From an uncultured Pseudomonadota bacterium (GTDB taxonomy: Bacteria > Pseudomonadota > Gammaproteobacteria > Burkholderiales > Casimicrobiaceae): DNA of 13,230 bases. The notes under the pieces were generated by a model. The model worked only from the letters and a program-made list of their open reading frames with translations, made no database searches and was not told where the DNA came from. Both the position numbers and the translations under genes were made by a program. The stretch is taken from positions 1 through 13,230 of the forward strand of contig CALFEY010000035.1 in NCBI GenBank assembly GCA_937958295.1, in the 5' to 3' direction. How positions within the stretch are numbered: the stretch's first letter is position 1; each line of letters begins with the position of its first letter. Shown in pieces: positions 1 to 7,449 of this stretch.

Positions 1-2
1 AT

Positions 3-725
3 GGCGATGCGCCCGAGGTGCACATCGTGGCCGCCACCGGGGTGGCGCCGCGCGTGGTGCCCCTCACGGGCGGGCACATCTATCCGATCTGGACGAGCGA
101 TGCGCTGCAGCTCGTGGCGTACAACCAGGCGCCCAAGACCGCGTTGCCGCTGCCGCCGGTGAGCGTGCTCATCGATCCGAAGAGCGGCACCCCGGCCGTG
201 ACCAATCTCAACGGGACCGACGCTGCGGGCGTGGCGGTCTTCGGGGGATTCGCGGCGCCGCAACCCGGTAATGCGACCCATATCGCCTTTGCCGGACAGC
301 CCGCGCTGGCGAACTGGGGCGGGGCGAGCGGTCCCGCTCCAAGCTACAACCAGGACAACAACTACGTGTTCCTGAACGCCGTGCAAAACGGGGCATATTC
401 AAGCGCGCCACTCGAACCAGCAGCGAGCATCGCCACGTTCGATCCGGCCTACCAGGGCCGCGCGCCATATTGGTCACCGGACGGCCGCTACGTCGTGTTC
501 GAATCGAGTCGCGCCGGAGGCTACGCGCTCTTTCTGGCCGACGTGGCGGCGGTGGCCAAGGGCGCCGCCCCCGTCCAGCTCACGGATTCGGGTTACTGGG
601 CACAGCATGCGAAGTTCCTCCCCGGCGGCAAGGCGCTCGTGTACACGTGCCTGCAGAAGCCGAGCGCCACGGATACGGGACCCCGCGGCATCGCGGTCAT
701 CGACATCTCGTCGTACGTGAGCTAG
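3..725 (+). CDS. PD40/TolB-like beta-propeller protein, 3' part (5' end outside window)
   Basis: This is the C-terminal 240 residues of a protein whose start lies before the window. The frame is open to the left edge (codons for G-D-A-P-E precede the first possible GTG at 18), so that GTG is probably internal. The clearest evidence is a PD40/WD40-like blade near residues 155-180 (motif PYWSPDGRYVVFES followed by LFLAD). A second, weaker blade follows, with FLPGGKALVYT and a closing strand GIAVIDIS just before the TAG stop. The region before it has repeated short beta-strand patterns (for example HIYPIWTSD and THIAFAG). In known families such blades form a TolB-like propeller in the periplasm or outside the cell, used for protein or ligand binding. 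No catalytic motif is visible in this part. It converges with the HtrA gene. The exact family and function cannot be set without the N-terminus. Confidence 0.72.
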   Translation, partial: GDAPEVHIVAATGVAPRVVPLTGGHIYPIWTSDALQLVAYNQAPKTALPLPPVSVLIDPKSGTPAVTNLNGTDAAGVAVFGGFAAPQPGNATHIAFAGQPALANWGGASGPAPSYNQDNNYVFLNAVQNGAYSSAPLEPAASIATFDPAYQGRAPYWSPDGRYVVFESSRAGGYALFLADVAAVAKGAAPVQLTDSGYWAQHAKFLPGGKALVYTCLQKPSATDTGPRGIAVIDISSYVS

Positions 726-756
726 GGCCGGCCCGCGGCAAGGCCGAGCCTGGAAT

Positions 757-790
757 AAAAAGAAGGTCGCGGGATCCTCCCGCGACCTTT
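757..790 (-). terminator. intrinsic terminator between convergent genes, best for the HtrA gene
   Basis: A perfect 12-bp stem is formed by AAGGTCGCGGGA (763-774) and TCCCGCGACCTT (778-789) around a 3-base loop. Read on the minus strand the stem is followed by TTCTTTTTATT, a good U-tract, so it should end transcription of the HtrA gene, whose stop is at 859. On the plus strand only TTT follows, so termination of the propeller gene here would be weaker, though the strong stem may work in both directions. Confidence 0.82.
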
Positions 791-858
791 CGGTAACGCG
801 CACGAAACCGGAGAATGGGACGGCCGGACTGCTTAGCGTGCGCGCGACCGGAATTGCA

Positions 859-2337
859 TTAGCCGATCTTGACCGGCACGAAGATCTGCCGGCCTTGGCG
901 TTCGATCAGGAGCGCCACGGTCTTGCCCGACTTGTCCACGGCGGCCTTGAGCTCGTCCACGTTGGACACCCGTGCGGCACCCACGCCCACGATGAGGTCG
1001 CCGGCCTGCACGCCGGCCTTCGCCGCGGCGCCGCCCGACTTCTCGACCACCAGTCCCGTCTTGCCGCTTTCCTTCTTCTCTTCCGGCGTGAGGGGACGCA
1101 CGGCCACGCCGAGCTTGCCCTTGGTAGCGGCGTCGTCCTTCGCGGCCGCGACCTTGGTGTCGTCCAGCGTGCCCACGGTGGCGGCGAGGTCGACGCTCTT
1201 GCCTTCGCGCCACACCTCGACGTTGATCTTGGTGCCGGGCGCGGTGTTGCCGATGCGGCTCGTCACGTCGGTGCTGTCACTCACCACCACGCCGTCGATC
1301 TTGCGGATCACGTCGCCGGCCTTGAAGCCTGCCTTGGCCGCGGGGCTGTCGGCTTCCACCGTGCCCACGACCGCGCCATTGGCGTCGGCGAGGCCGAAGC
1401 TCTGCGCGAGCGTCTGATCGAGCGGCTGGATGCCGATGCCGAGACGACCGTGCATCACCTTGCCATGCGTCTTGAGCTGGTCCGCGACGCGCAGCGCGAC
1501 GTCGGTGGGAATGGCGAACGACAGGCCCATGTAGCCGCCCGAGCGGCTGTAGATCTGCGAGTTCACGCCCACGACCTGGCCCTTGGCGTTGAGCAGCGGG
1601 CCGCCCGAGTTGCCGGGATTGACGGCGACGTCGGTCTGGATGAACGGGACCATCTGGCCGTTGGGCAGCGCGCGGTGGACGCCGCTCACCACGCCGGCGG
1701 ACACGCTGTTCTCGAAGCCGAATGGCGCACCGATGGCGATCACCCACTCGCCACGACGCACGTTGGGCGGGCCGCTGATCTCCAGCGCCGGCAGGTTCTT
1801 GGCCTCGATCTTGATGAGCGCGATGTCCGTGCGCTTGTCGGCGCCGATCACCTTCGCCGTGAACTCGCGGCGGTCGGTGAGCTTGACGGTGACTTCGGAG
1901 GCGCCGTCCACCACGTGCGCGTTCGTCACGATGAACCCGTCGGGACTTACGATGAAGCCCGAGCCCATGCCTTGCGAAGGCTGCTGCGGCGCCATGCGCG
2001 GGCCGCCCGGGCCGCCGCCGAAGCGCTTGAAGAACTCGCGGTACGGGTCGCTCGCGGCGTCATCGTCATCGTCCGCGTCCGCGTCCAGGCTCGCCTTCTT
2101 GGCGCTATGGATCACGCTGATGTTGACCACCGCGGGCCCCACTCGATCAACGAGCGCGGTGAAGTCCGGCAGGTTGGCGGCGGCGGTCGGCATGACCGCC
2201 TGCGCGGCCACGGCGGACGGCGTCGTCGCCGCGAAGGCTTGCCCCACCGGGGAGGTGCTCGTCTGGTGATAGAACGTCGCGACGCCACCGATCAGGCCGG
2301 CGGCGACGAGGGCATACGTGACCTTGGACAGTTGCAT
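859..2337 (-). CDS. DegP/DegQ-type HtrA periplasmic serine endoprotease with two PDZ domains
   Basis: A 492-residue serine protease of the HtrA family (S1C), which degrades or refolds misfolded envelope proteins. The N-terminus has one hydrophobic segment (residues 7-23), a signal peptide or anchor. The trypsin-like domain carries the full triad: H141 (TNAHVVDG), D171 (TDIALIKI) and S244 in GNSGG (242-246). PDZ1 spans about 299-390 and PDZ2 about 408-490. The length and two PDZ domains match DegP, DegQ and MucD; which of these it is cannot be decided here. Residues 85-97 form a very acidic stretch (ten Asp in thirteen residues) before the protease core. The start was set at 2337, not at the longer ATG at 2388, because AGGAG lies at the right distance upstream and a clean signal sequence follows. 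The gene appears monocistronic, with its own terminator downstream. Confidence 0.95.
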   Translation of the reverse strand: MQLSKVTYALVAAGLIGGVATFYHQTSTSPVGQAFAATTPSAVAAQAVMPTAAANLPDFTALVDRVGPAVVNISVIHSAKKASLDADADDDDDAASDPYREFFKRFGGGPGGPRMAPQQPSQGMGSGFIVSPDGFIVTNAHVVDGASEVTVKLTDRREFTAKVIGADKRTDIALIKIEAKNLPALEISGPPNVRRGEWVIAIGAPFGFENSVSAGVVSGVHRALPNGQMVPFIQTDVAVNPGNSGGPLLNAKGQVVGVNSQIYSRSGGYMGLSFAIPTDVALRVADQLKTHGKVMHGRLGIGIQPLDQTLAQSFGLADANGAVVGTVEADSPAAKAGFKAGDVIRKIDGVVVSDSTDVTSRIGNTAPGTKINVEVWREGKSVDLAATVGTLDDTKVAAAKDDAATKGKLGVAVRPLTPEEKKESGKTGLVVEKSGGAAAKAGVQAGDLIVGVGAARVSNVDELKAAVDKSGKTVALLIERQGRQIFVPVKIG

Positions 2338-2444
2338 TCGTGCTCTCCTGTTTCTGGAAGAAGGCCCGCCACGGGGCCGCACGTGCAATGTAGGGATGGC
2401 CGCTTAAGCCCACCTTAACGATGCCGCGCCCTCGTATGGGCGCG

Positions 2445-2473
2445 AAAAAGGCCGGTCGGGGAACCCGCCGGCC
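2445..2473 (-). terminator. intrinsic terminator after the MXKDX-repeat gene
   Basis: On the minus strand the arms GGCCGG (plus 2468-2473) and CCGGCC (plus 2450-2455) pair around an interior containing two more G-C pairs and a small mismatch. Five T follow (plus 2445-2449). It lies 20 bases after the stop of the MXKDX gene and upstream of the HtrA gene, so it separates the two transcription units. Confidence 0.8.
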
Positions 2474-2492
2474 TCTCGCGGACACGCCCCGG

Positions 2493-2765
2493 CTATTTCT
2501 TGGGCGCCATCGCGTCGTTTTTCATCATGGCATCGTTCTTCATCATGGCGCCCCCATCCTTCTTCATGGCGTCGGTGCACATGGCGTCCTTCTTGGCATC
2601 CTTCTTCATGGCGTCGGACTTGGCCATCGCCATGTAGTCCTTGCACTCCTGCGCGGACATCATGGGCTTGGCACCCATGGCGTCCTTCTTCATGGCGTCC
2701 TGTGCCATTGCGCCGCTCGCGAACATCGCCGCCGCGCACATCGCGGCCATCGTCATCTTTTTCAC
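2493..2765 (-). CDS. small exported MXKDX-repeat protein
   Basis: A 90-residue protein with a signal peptide (residues 1-21, cleavage likely after ASGAMA) and a mature part built almost wholly of Met, Lys, Asp and Ala in short repeats: DAMKKDAM, SDAMKKDAKKDAM, TDAMKKD, then two MMKNDA units. This matches the pentapeptide MXKDX repeat family of small secreted proteins described mainly from Burkholderia and relatives (TIGR02953, from memory); its function is unknown. C41 (QECKDY) and C63 (MCTD) lie in the mature part. The GTG at 2765 was chosen because GGAGG sits four bases upstream and it gives a two-Lys n-region. The in-frame ATG at 2756 is the alternative. The SD spacing is short, and the SD itself lies in an inverted repeat. 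The gene lies 88 bp downstream of the M36 protease on the same strand and ends at a terminator. Confidence 0.85.
   Translation of the reverse strand: MKKMTMAAMCAAAMFASGAMAQDAMKKDAMGAKPMMSAQECKDYMAMAKSDAMKKDAKKDAMCTDAMKKDGGAMMKNDAMMKNDAMAPKK
2512..2547. repeat. 18-bp tandem repeat inside the MXKDX gene
   Basis: Two adjacent 18-bp units (2512-2529 and 2530-2547) differ at only two positions and encode the two MMKNDA units. Diverged copies of the core GCGTCCTTCTTCATG (or its ATGGCGTC edge) recur to about 2700, consistent with growth of the gene by slippage or duplication. Confidence 0.7.
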
Positions 2766-2770
2766 ATTAC

Positions 2771-2861
2771 CTCCGTAAGGAATGGGGGGGGCTCGCACGA
2801 CGTCGCGCCGGAAGCGCCTCGTCGAAGGTACTGTCGCGGCCCCCGGCCGATCCTTACGGAG
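2771..2861 (-). promoter_or_regulatory. 11-bp inverted repeat linking the M36 stop region to the MXKDX ribosome binding site
   Basis: CTCCGTAAGGA at 2771-2781 and TCCTTACGGAG at 2851-2861 are perfect reverse complements, 69 bases apart. In the minus-strand RNA the upstream arm contains the UAA stop of the protease gene (2854-2856). The downstream arm contains GGAG of the Shine-Dalgarno of the MXKDX gene. If both genes are on one transcript, pairing would hide that ribosome binding site, and a ribosome ending translation of the protease gene would open it. The repeat is seen directly; the role is inferred. Confidence 0.45.
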
Positions 2862-5800
2862 CGCACATCACCACGCCCTGCGGACCGTAGCCCTCCGGGA
2901 TCCAGCCCTTGCCGAGCATCGAGGTGCGGGTGGCGAGGCTCGTGGTGTAGCGGTGGTTGGGCGCGCCGCCCTGCCCGTCGTTGTACAGGCGGTAGACCGG
3001 CGTGGTCCCCGCGGCACAGGCGCCGGCGGCGTCGGGCGTGGGCACCGAGAACACGTTCCCTTCGAACTGCCAGTTCGGATTGGCCTTGACCGTGGTGCAC
3101 TCGGACGCGCTCGGCGTGTAGAAGTGCGAGCTCTTGGGGCCGAAGGCGGTGCTGAAGAAGCGGCAGACGGAGGCGGCGTTCAGGGGGGCGTCGGCGTACA
3201 CGGCGAACGACTCACCGGTGCGCGCCCAGCCAACGAAGGTGCCGTTGTCGAGCTTGGCGATCTCGTCGGCGATGCTCGTGATGAAATAGTGATCGAACGC
3301 CGCGTGGTAGTACTCGACGGCCACGGTCTTCACGCCCGGGTCGGCGGCGCTCACGCGGAAGCTCTCCACCACGCCGAGGTTGCCCTCGGTGAGGCTGTTG
3401 GGCGCGAACGCGCCCACACCGAGACCGCGCTTGGCGAAGCCCGCAAGGCACAGGTCGTGGTCCGCGGCGTCCTGCGCCTGCATCGCCGCGAGCAGGGCGT
3501 CGCGCGCCTGCACGAAGGTGGGATCGAGCGGGGTGAGCTCGAGGCTCGTCACGAGGTAGCGCTTCATGCGCTCCTGCGCCTGCGCGAAGGTGAGCCGGCC
3601 GGTGTCGTTCAGGAGGTTGCTGTAGCACTCCCACAGCATCGACGCCCAGACCTCGCCCGTGTTGTGCACCTCCGCGTTCTCCGCCGAGCTGCCGCGCGGC
3701 GACATCGGCGGTGTGGCGGGCAGAGGCTGGTCATCGGCGATGTGGCGGAACGTGAGCGGATTCTTGCTCATGTCGCGCGTGTACGGGTAGCGGCGCAGGC
3801 CATAGTAGTAGGAGTTGTTGAGCACGTCGGGTGCGAAGTCGGGGCCGCCGAAAGGATAGGGCGTATCTGGATAGGTGCCACCGAAATTCGCGTTGGCGGC
3901 CTGGTTCCGGTCCTCCTCCTTCACCATGAGCAGCATCGCCACGAAATCCGACCAGCCCTCGCCCATCCCGCGCGACTGCTCGGCCACGAGCCCGTTGGCG
4001 TTGTTCACGAGCCGGTTGCTCAAGTAGTGGCCCCACTCGTGCGCCACGACGGTGTTGTCGAACGAGCCATCGCGCGGCAAGGCCGATTGCCGTGCGAGGC
4101 GCATGGTCACGCCCGCCGCGAGCTGCGCCTTGAGGGCCTCGCCGTCGGCGAGCGAGACGGACAGCACCGGGATCTCGATGGTGGCATCGGTGCCGGACAT
4201 CCCCGGCGCGCCTGGCGAGACGTTGTTGACGATGAGGAGGGCGGCGGCGCCGGCGTCCTGCGCGTTCTTGGCCTTGACGACGAAGGTGCAGGTACCGCGA
4301 TCGACCACGGCGATCTTGCCAGCCACGGCGGCGGCGTTGGTGAGGGCCGTGCAGCCGTCGGTGGTCGCGGGGCCATCGGCATTGGCGGCATCCTGCGCCT
4401 GCACGAGCGCGCCGGTGAGATCGAAGGCCTGCGGGCCGAACTCGGCCGTGTTGGAGTTCTTCACCCCCGCGATGGCCGCCGGCGTGCTGGCCTTGGCGAG
4501 CGAGAGCGACGAGTTCCAGAGGAACATGCGCATCCGCGGGCGCTGCCCGTCGGCGGGCGTGAACATGTTGGCATTGTTCGAGCCGGAGTAGTCCTGCGCC
4601 TCCGCGAAGATGCTGTCGTTGCCGGTGCCCCCGCGGTTGAAGTTGTTGGTCTGCGCGTTGCCGGCGGCCTCGTTGAAACCGGCGTCGTAGAAGAAATCGT
4701 GCAGGTAGTTGATCGTGTAGAAGAGGTTGGTGACCACCGCGTTGACCTGCATGCGGTTGGCATTGGGCATCAGGTTGTGGTCGTAGGGGTGGTCGAACGT
4801 CTGCGGCGAGGTGATGCAGGCGTGCAGGTCGCCGTCCACCGGCAGCGACAGGTTGCATTCGTCGGTGCCCGGCGGGCCGTAGCCGTCGCCGGCGAGCATG
4901 TTGGTGAAGGCCTCGACGTTGTTGCCCTGCGTGGTGCGCGCGATGTCGTTGAGCCACGGGTCGTTACGCGAGAACGGCGCGTTCTGCAGCGTGACGAGGT
5001 TGCGCGGCTCGATCGGCGGCTGGTAGCCGTCGGGCTGCCCCGTGGGATGCGGGAAGCCCCCGCGGCCGCCGGGACCCGGCAGCGGCAAGTAGGGCGGCGT
5101 GGACTCGGCGTATACGCGATACGTGAACGCCGCGTCGGTCACAAGGTTGTTGCGGAACAGGAGCGGGCCGTCGGCGGAGATGACGTACGAATAGGCGTCC
5201 AGGCCGTGGCCGGACGTGCGGTCGTACACCTGCACCTCGACGTACCACGCCGGTACGAGCGCGTCGGGCAAGCGGTACCACACCCGCTTTGCGCGCAGCG
5301 GCGCGGCGAGCGTCTCACCCAGCGCGCCGGTGGCGCCGTCGGGCAAGGTGAGCCACTGGTAGCCCGCCTCCTCGCGCATGCGCACGAGGTTGTCGGCGGT
5401 GCTCCGGGCGAAGCCGTGCTCCTCGAGCACGTAGCCGATGGCGCGGGCGCGACTCGCATCGCTCGCCACGGCGCGCGGCGCGGCGGGAACGCCCAGCGCG
5501 TAGCCGCTCACGGCGACGAGCGCGCCGCGCGTGTCCACCAGCACATTCACCTCCTCGCGCCACACCTCGATGCCGTCCACCTCGCTGCGAAAGCGCGTGA
5601 GCGAGCCGCCGTCGGCGAGCTTCTTGGCGCGTGTCACCGGCAACGCATCGACGTCGGCGGGGGAGAGGCGATAGAGATCGGCCACGTCGTGGAGGTAGTC
5701 CCTGGCCCGCTGCGTGTCGTCGCTGCTCGCGGTCCGGCGCGCGGACGGTGCGCGCGACAGCGCGGCGAGCGTGGCGTCGACCTCGCGGGCCCACATGAAC

Positions 5801-6024
5801 TTGGGGACACCGAGCTTGGGATCGAGCTGCGCGCCGGGCGAGGCGGTGGCGAGCGCGCGCGCGGCGGGCGACGCCGCGGCGGTGAGCGGAGCGCGCGACA
5901 GGGCGTCGTAATTGGGCAGCTCGCGCGCGGCGGCGGGCAGCGCATGCGACACGGCGCAGCCGAGCGCGGCCGCGATGAGGGCACGGCGGGAGACCGTCGG
6001 GACGGTACGGAACAAGCGGGGCAT
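2854..6024 (-). CDS. secreted M36 (fungalysin-like) zinc metalloprotease with PA and DUF5648 domains
   Basis: A 1056-residue exported protease. In order: signal peptide (about 1-34); propeptide region with an FTP-like segment (about 105-180); M36 catalytic domain with zinc motif HEWGH (662-666, catalytic E663), third ligand E689 in GMGEGWSDF, and the family's HNTGEVWA motif at 787-794; a PA domain inserted at about 530-640, just before the zinc helix (VVDRGTCTFVVKA is typical); and a C-terminal DUF5648-type domain (about 903-1054, YYHAAFDHYFIT, then FGPKSSHFYTP and NHRYTTS). M36 enzymes are made as zymogens and digest external proteins; PA domains often shape substrate access. The DUF5648 role is unknown, perhaps binding or anchoring. 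The start has GGAG nine bases upstream. The gene follows the histidine kinase gene by 56 bp on the same strand, so it may be a target or operon member of that system. All key residues are present. Confidence 0.93.
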   Translation of the reverse strand: MPRLFRTVPTVSRRALIAAALGCAVSHALPAAARELPNYDALSRAPLTAAASPAARALATASPGAQLDPKLGVPKFMWAREVDATLAALSRAPSARRTASSDDTQRARDYLHDVADLYRLSPADVDALPVTRAKKLADGGSLTRFRSEVDGIEVWREEVNVLVDTRGALVAVSGYALGVPAAPRAVASDASRARAIGYVLEEHGFARSTADNLVRMREEAGYQWLTLPDGATGALGETLAAPLRAKRVWYRLPDALVPAWYVEVQVYDRTSGHGLDAYSYVISADGPLLFRNNLVTDAAFTYRVYAESTPPYLPLPGPGGRGGFPHPTGQPDGYQPPIEPRNLVTLQNAPFSRNDPWLNDIARTTQGNNVEAFTNMLAGDGYGPPGTDECNLSLPVDGDLHACITSPQTFDHPYDHNLMPNANRMQVNAVVTNLFYTINYLHDFFYDAGFNEAAGNAQTNNFNRGGTGNDSIFAEAQDYSGSNNANMFTPADGQRPRMRMFLWNSSLSLAKASTPAAIAGVKNSNTAEFGPQAFDLTGALVQAQDAANADGPATTDGCTALTNAAAVAGKIAVVDRGTCTFVVKAKNAQDAGAAALLIVNNVSPGAPGMSGTDATIEIPVLSVSLADGEALKAQLAAGVTMRLARQSALPRDGSFDNTVVAHEWGHYLSNRLVNNANGLVAEQSRGMGEGWSDFVAMLLMVKEEDRNQAANANFGGTYPDTPYPFGGPDFAPDVLNNSYYYGLRRYPYTRDMSKNPLTFRHIADDQPLPATPPMSPRGSSAENAEVHNTGEVWASMLWECYSNLLNDTGRLTFAQAQERMKRYLVTSLELTPLDPTFVQARDALLAAMQAQDAADHDLCLAGFAKRGLGVGAFAPNSLTEGNLGVVESFRVSAADPGVKTVAVEYYHAAFDHYFITSIADEIAKLDNGTFVGWARTGESFAVYADAPLNAASVCRFFSTAFGPKSSHFYTPSASECTTVKANPNWQFEGNVFSVPTPDAAGACAAGTTPVYRLYNDGQGGAPNHRYTTSLATRTSMLGKGWIPEGYGPQGVVMCAP

Positions 6025-6060
6025 GAAAAGGGGCTCCGGGGGCGGGGAGGCGAACCGGCT

Positions 6061-6066
6061 ATTTTA
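6061..6066 (-). promoter_or_regulatory. possible -10 element before the M36 gene
   Basis: On the minus strand TAAAAT (five of six matches to TATAAT) lies 36 bases before the protease ATG, in the only AT-rich spot of the 56-bp gap after the histidine kinase gene. No convincing -35 box is seen at normal spacing, so this is weak evidence that the protease has its own promoter. Confidence 0.2.
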
Positions 6067-6080
6067 GGGGAAGGGAGGGG

Positions 6081-7439
6081 TCAGACCGGGAACCGGACAT
6101 GCACCGCGAGGCCGCGTCCGTCGGGACCGTCGGCAAGGCTGACGGTGGCGCCGTGCGCCTCGGCGATGCGGCGGACGATGGACAGGCCGAGCCCGCTGCC
6201 CTTGGCTTCGCCGGCGGCCATGGCCGCCGCAGCGGTGCCCACGCCGCGATAGAAGCGCTCGAAGACGCGCTCGCGCTCGGCCACTGGGATGCCGGGGCCG
6301 GTATCGATCACGGACAGCGTGACCGCGGCGGCGTCGCGCTCCACGGCCGCGTCCACACGTCCTCCTGCCGGGGTGTAGCGCAGGGCGTTGTCGAGGAGGT
6401 TGCCTACGAGCATGGCAAGGCCCGCCGGATCGCCCTTCTGCGTGCCTTCGTCGGCGCGGGCGAGACCGAGGTCGATGCCCTTGTCGGCGGCGAGCCCCGC
6501 TCGGGCGACCAGCGCGTCTCGCACCAGGGCCGTGAGGTCCACCGGCTCGGCGTCGCGGGCGGGGCCGCCCGGCTCCAGGCGCGCCATGGTGAGGAGCTGG
6601 CCCACGAGGTGGGTCGCGCGATCGATCCCCGCGGCGAGCGCGGCGAAGGCGGCGTCGCGGTCCGGGCCTTGCGGCGCGCGCTCGGCAAGCTCGGCTTGCA
6701 GCTTCAGGGCTGCAAGCGGCGTGCGCAGCTCGTGCGCGGCATCGGCGGTGAAGCGGCGCTGCGCGGCGAGCGCCTCATCCAGGCGGGCAAGGAGCGCGTT
6801 GAGGCTCTGGCCCAGCGGCTTCAACTCGCGCGGCATGTTGGCCACGGCGAGCGGCGCCATCGCGTCCGGGCGGCGCTTCTCCACGGCTCGGGACATGAGC
6901 ACCAGCGGCTTCAGCCCAAGGCCCACGCCGTGCCAGATCAGCACGCCGAGGATGGGAATGAGCGCGGCGAGGGGGAAGAGCGTCCGCAGCGCCGTTTGCG
7001 CGGCGATCGCGCGGCGCTCGTCGAGCGCATGCGCCACCTGCAACGCGTGCGCGCCTTCCACGTGCGTGTAGACCCGCCACTCGCGGCCGTCGCGGGTCAC
7101 GTTGCTGTAACCCTCCTGCGCAGGCACGGGCAGGCCCGCGCCGGGGCGGGACCAATACACGAGCACGCCGTCGCGATCCCAGATCTGCGTGACGATCTCC
7201 GCCACGCCGCTCGCGGGCCGGTTGCCCGGCGTGGACAGCGAGGGCGAGCGACCGCGCAGGAGGTCGTCGATGCGCGTGGAGTAGGCGAGCTGCTTCAACT
7301 GAAGGTCGAACAGGTCGCCCACCTCGCGCTTGGTCTCCTGATAGGTGAGCCACGTGGCGAGCACCGCCACCGCAAAGAGGCCGAGCAGGAGATACGCGAG
7401 CAGCGTGCGGCGGATCGAGCCCATGCGCAGCCTCGCCAT
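6081..7439 (-). CDS. membrane sensor histidine kinase, TctE/QseC-like
   Basis: A 452-residue inner-membrane kinase, partner of the response regulator just upstream. It has TM1 (about 10-32), a periplasmic sensor region (about 33-150) that resembles the 2CSK_N type of TctE and QseC relatives, and TM2 (about 151-173). A HAMP-like linker follows. The H box has the phospho-accepting H236 (AAHELRTPLAALK), the N box N347-N351 (GNLLDNALRYTP), G1 DTGPGIP (379-385), F box ERFYRG and G2 GSGLGL (414-419). All catalytic boxes are intact. The ATG at 7439 is supported by GGAG five bases upstream, within the 10-bp gap after the regulator's stop, so the two are co-transcribed and probably co-translated. The signal sensed cannot be read from the sequence. 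Specific naming as TctE or QseC is not justified. Confidence 0.94.
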   Translation of the reverse strand: MARLRMGSIRRTLLAYLLLGLFAVAVLATWLTYQETKREVGDLFDLQLKQLAYSTRIDDLLRGRSPSLSTPGNRPASGVAEIVTQIWDRDGVLVYWSRPGAGLPVPAQEGYSNVTRDGREWRVYTHVEGAHALQVAHALDERRAIAAQTALRTLFPLAALIPILGVLIWHGVGLGLKPLVLMSRAVEKRRPDAMAPLAVANMPRELKPLGQSLNALLARLDEALAAQRRFTADAAHELRTPLAALKLQAELAERAPQGPDRDAAFAALAAGIDRATHLVGQLLTMARLEPGGPARDAEPVDLTALVRDALVARAGLAADKGIDLGLARADEGTQKGDPAGLAMLVGNLLDNALRYTPAGGRVDAAVERDAAAVTLSVIDTGPGIPVAERERVFERFYRGVGTAAAAMAAGEAKGSGLGLSIVRRIAEAHGATVSLADGPDGRGLAVHVRFPV

Positions 7440-7449
7440 GTGCGCTCCG

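Noticed and set aside
1..17. ATG at position 1 as a gene start
   Set aside because: It is in a different frame from the propeller gene, whose coding frame is already open at the left edge.
838..2418. A 526-codon plus-strand frame opposite the HtrA gene
   Set aside because: Shadow of a well-supported protease gene; no recognisable domain or signal, and it runs through the terminator side of the real gene.
2512..2720. Possible CRISPR-like or satellite repeat array
   Set aside because: The repeats are adjacent, in frame and explained by the MXKDX peptide repeats; there are no unique spacers.
2782..6252. A 1156-codon open frame on the plus strand opposite the M36 gene
   Set aside because: It is the antisense of a gene with intact M36, PA and DUF5648 motifs. 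The translation is Arg/Gly/His/Val-rich without domains, as expected from GC-biased codons.
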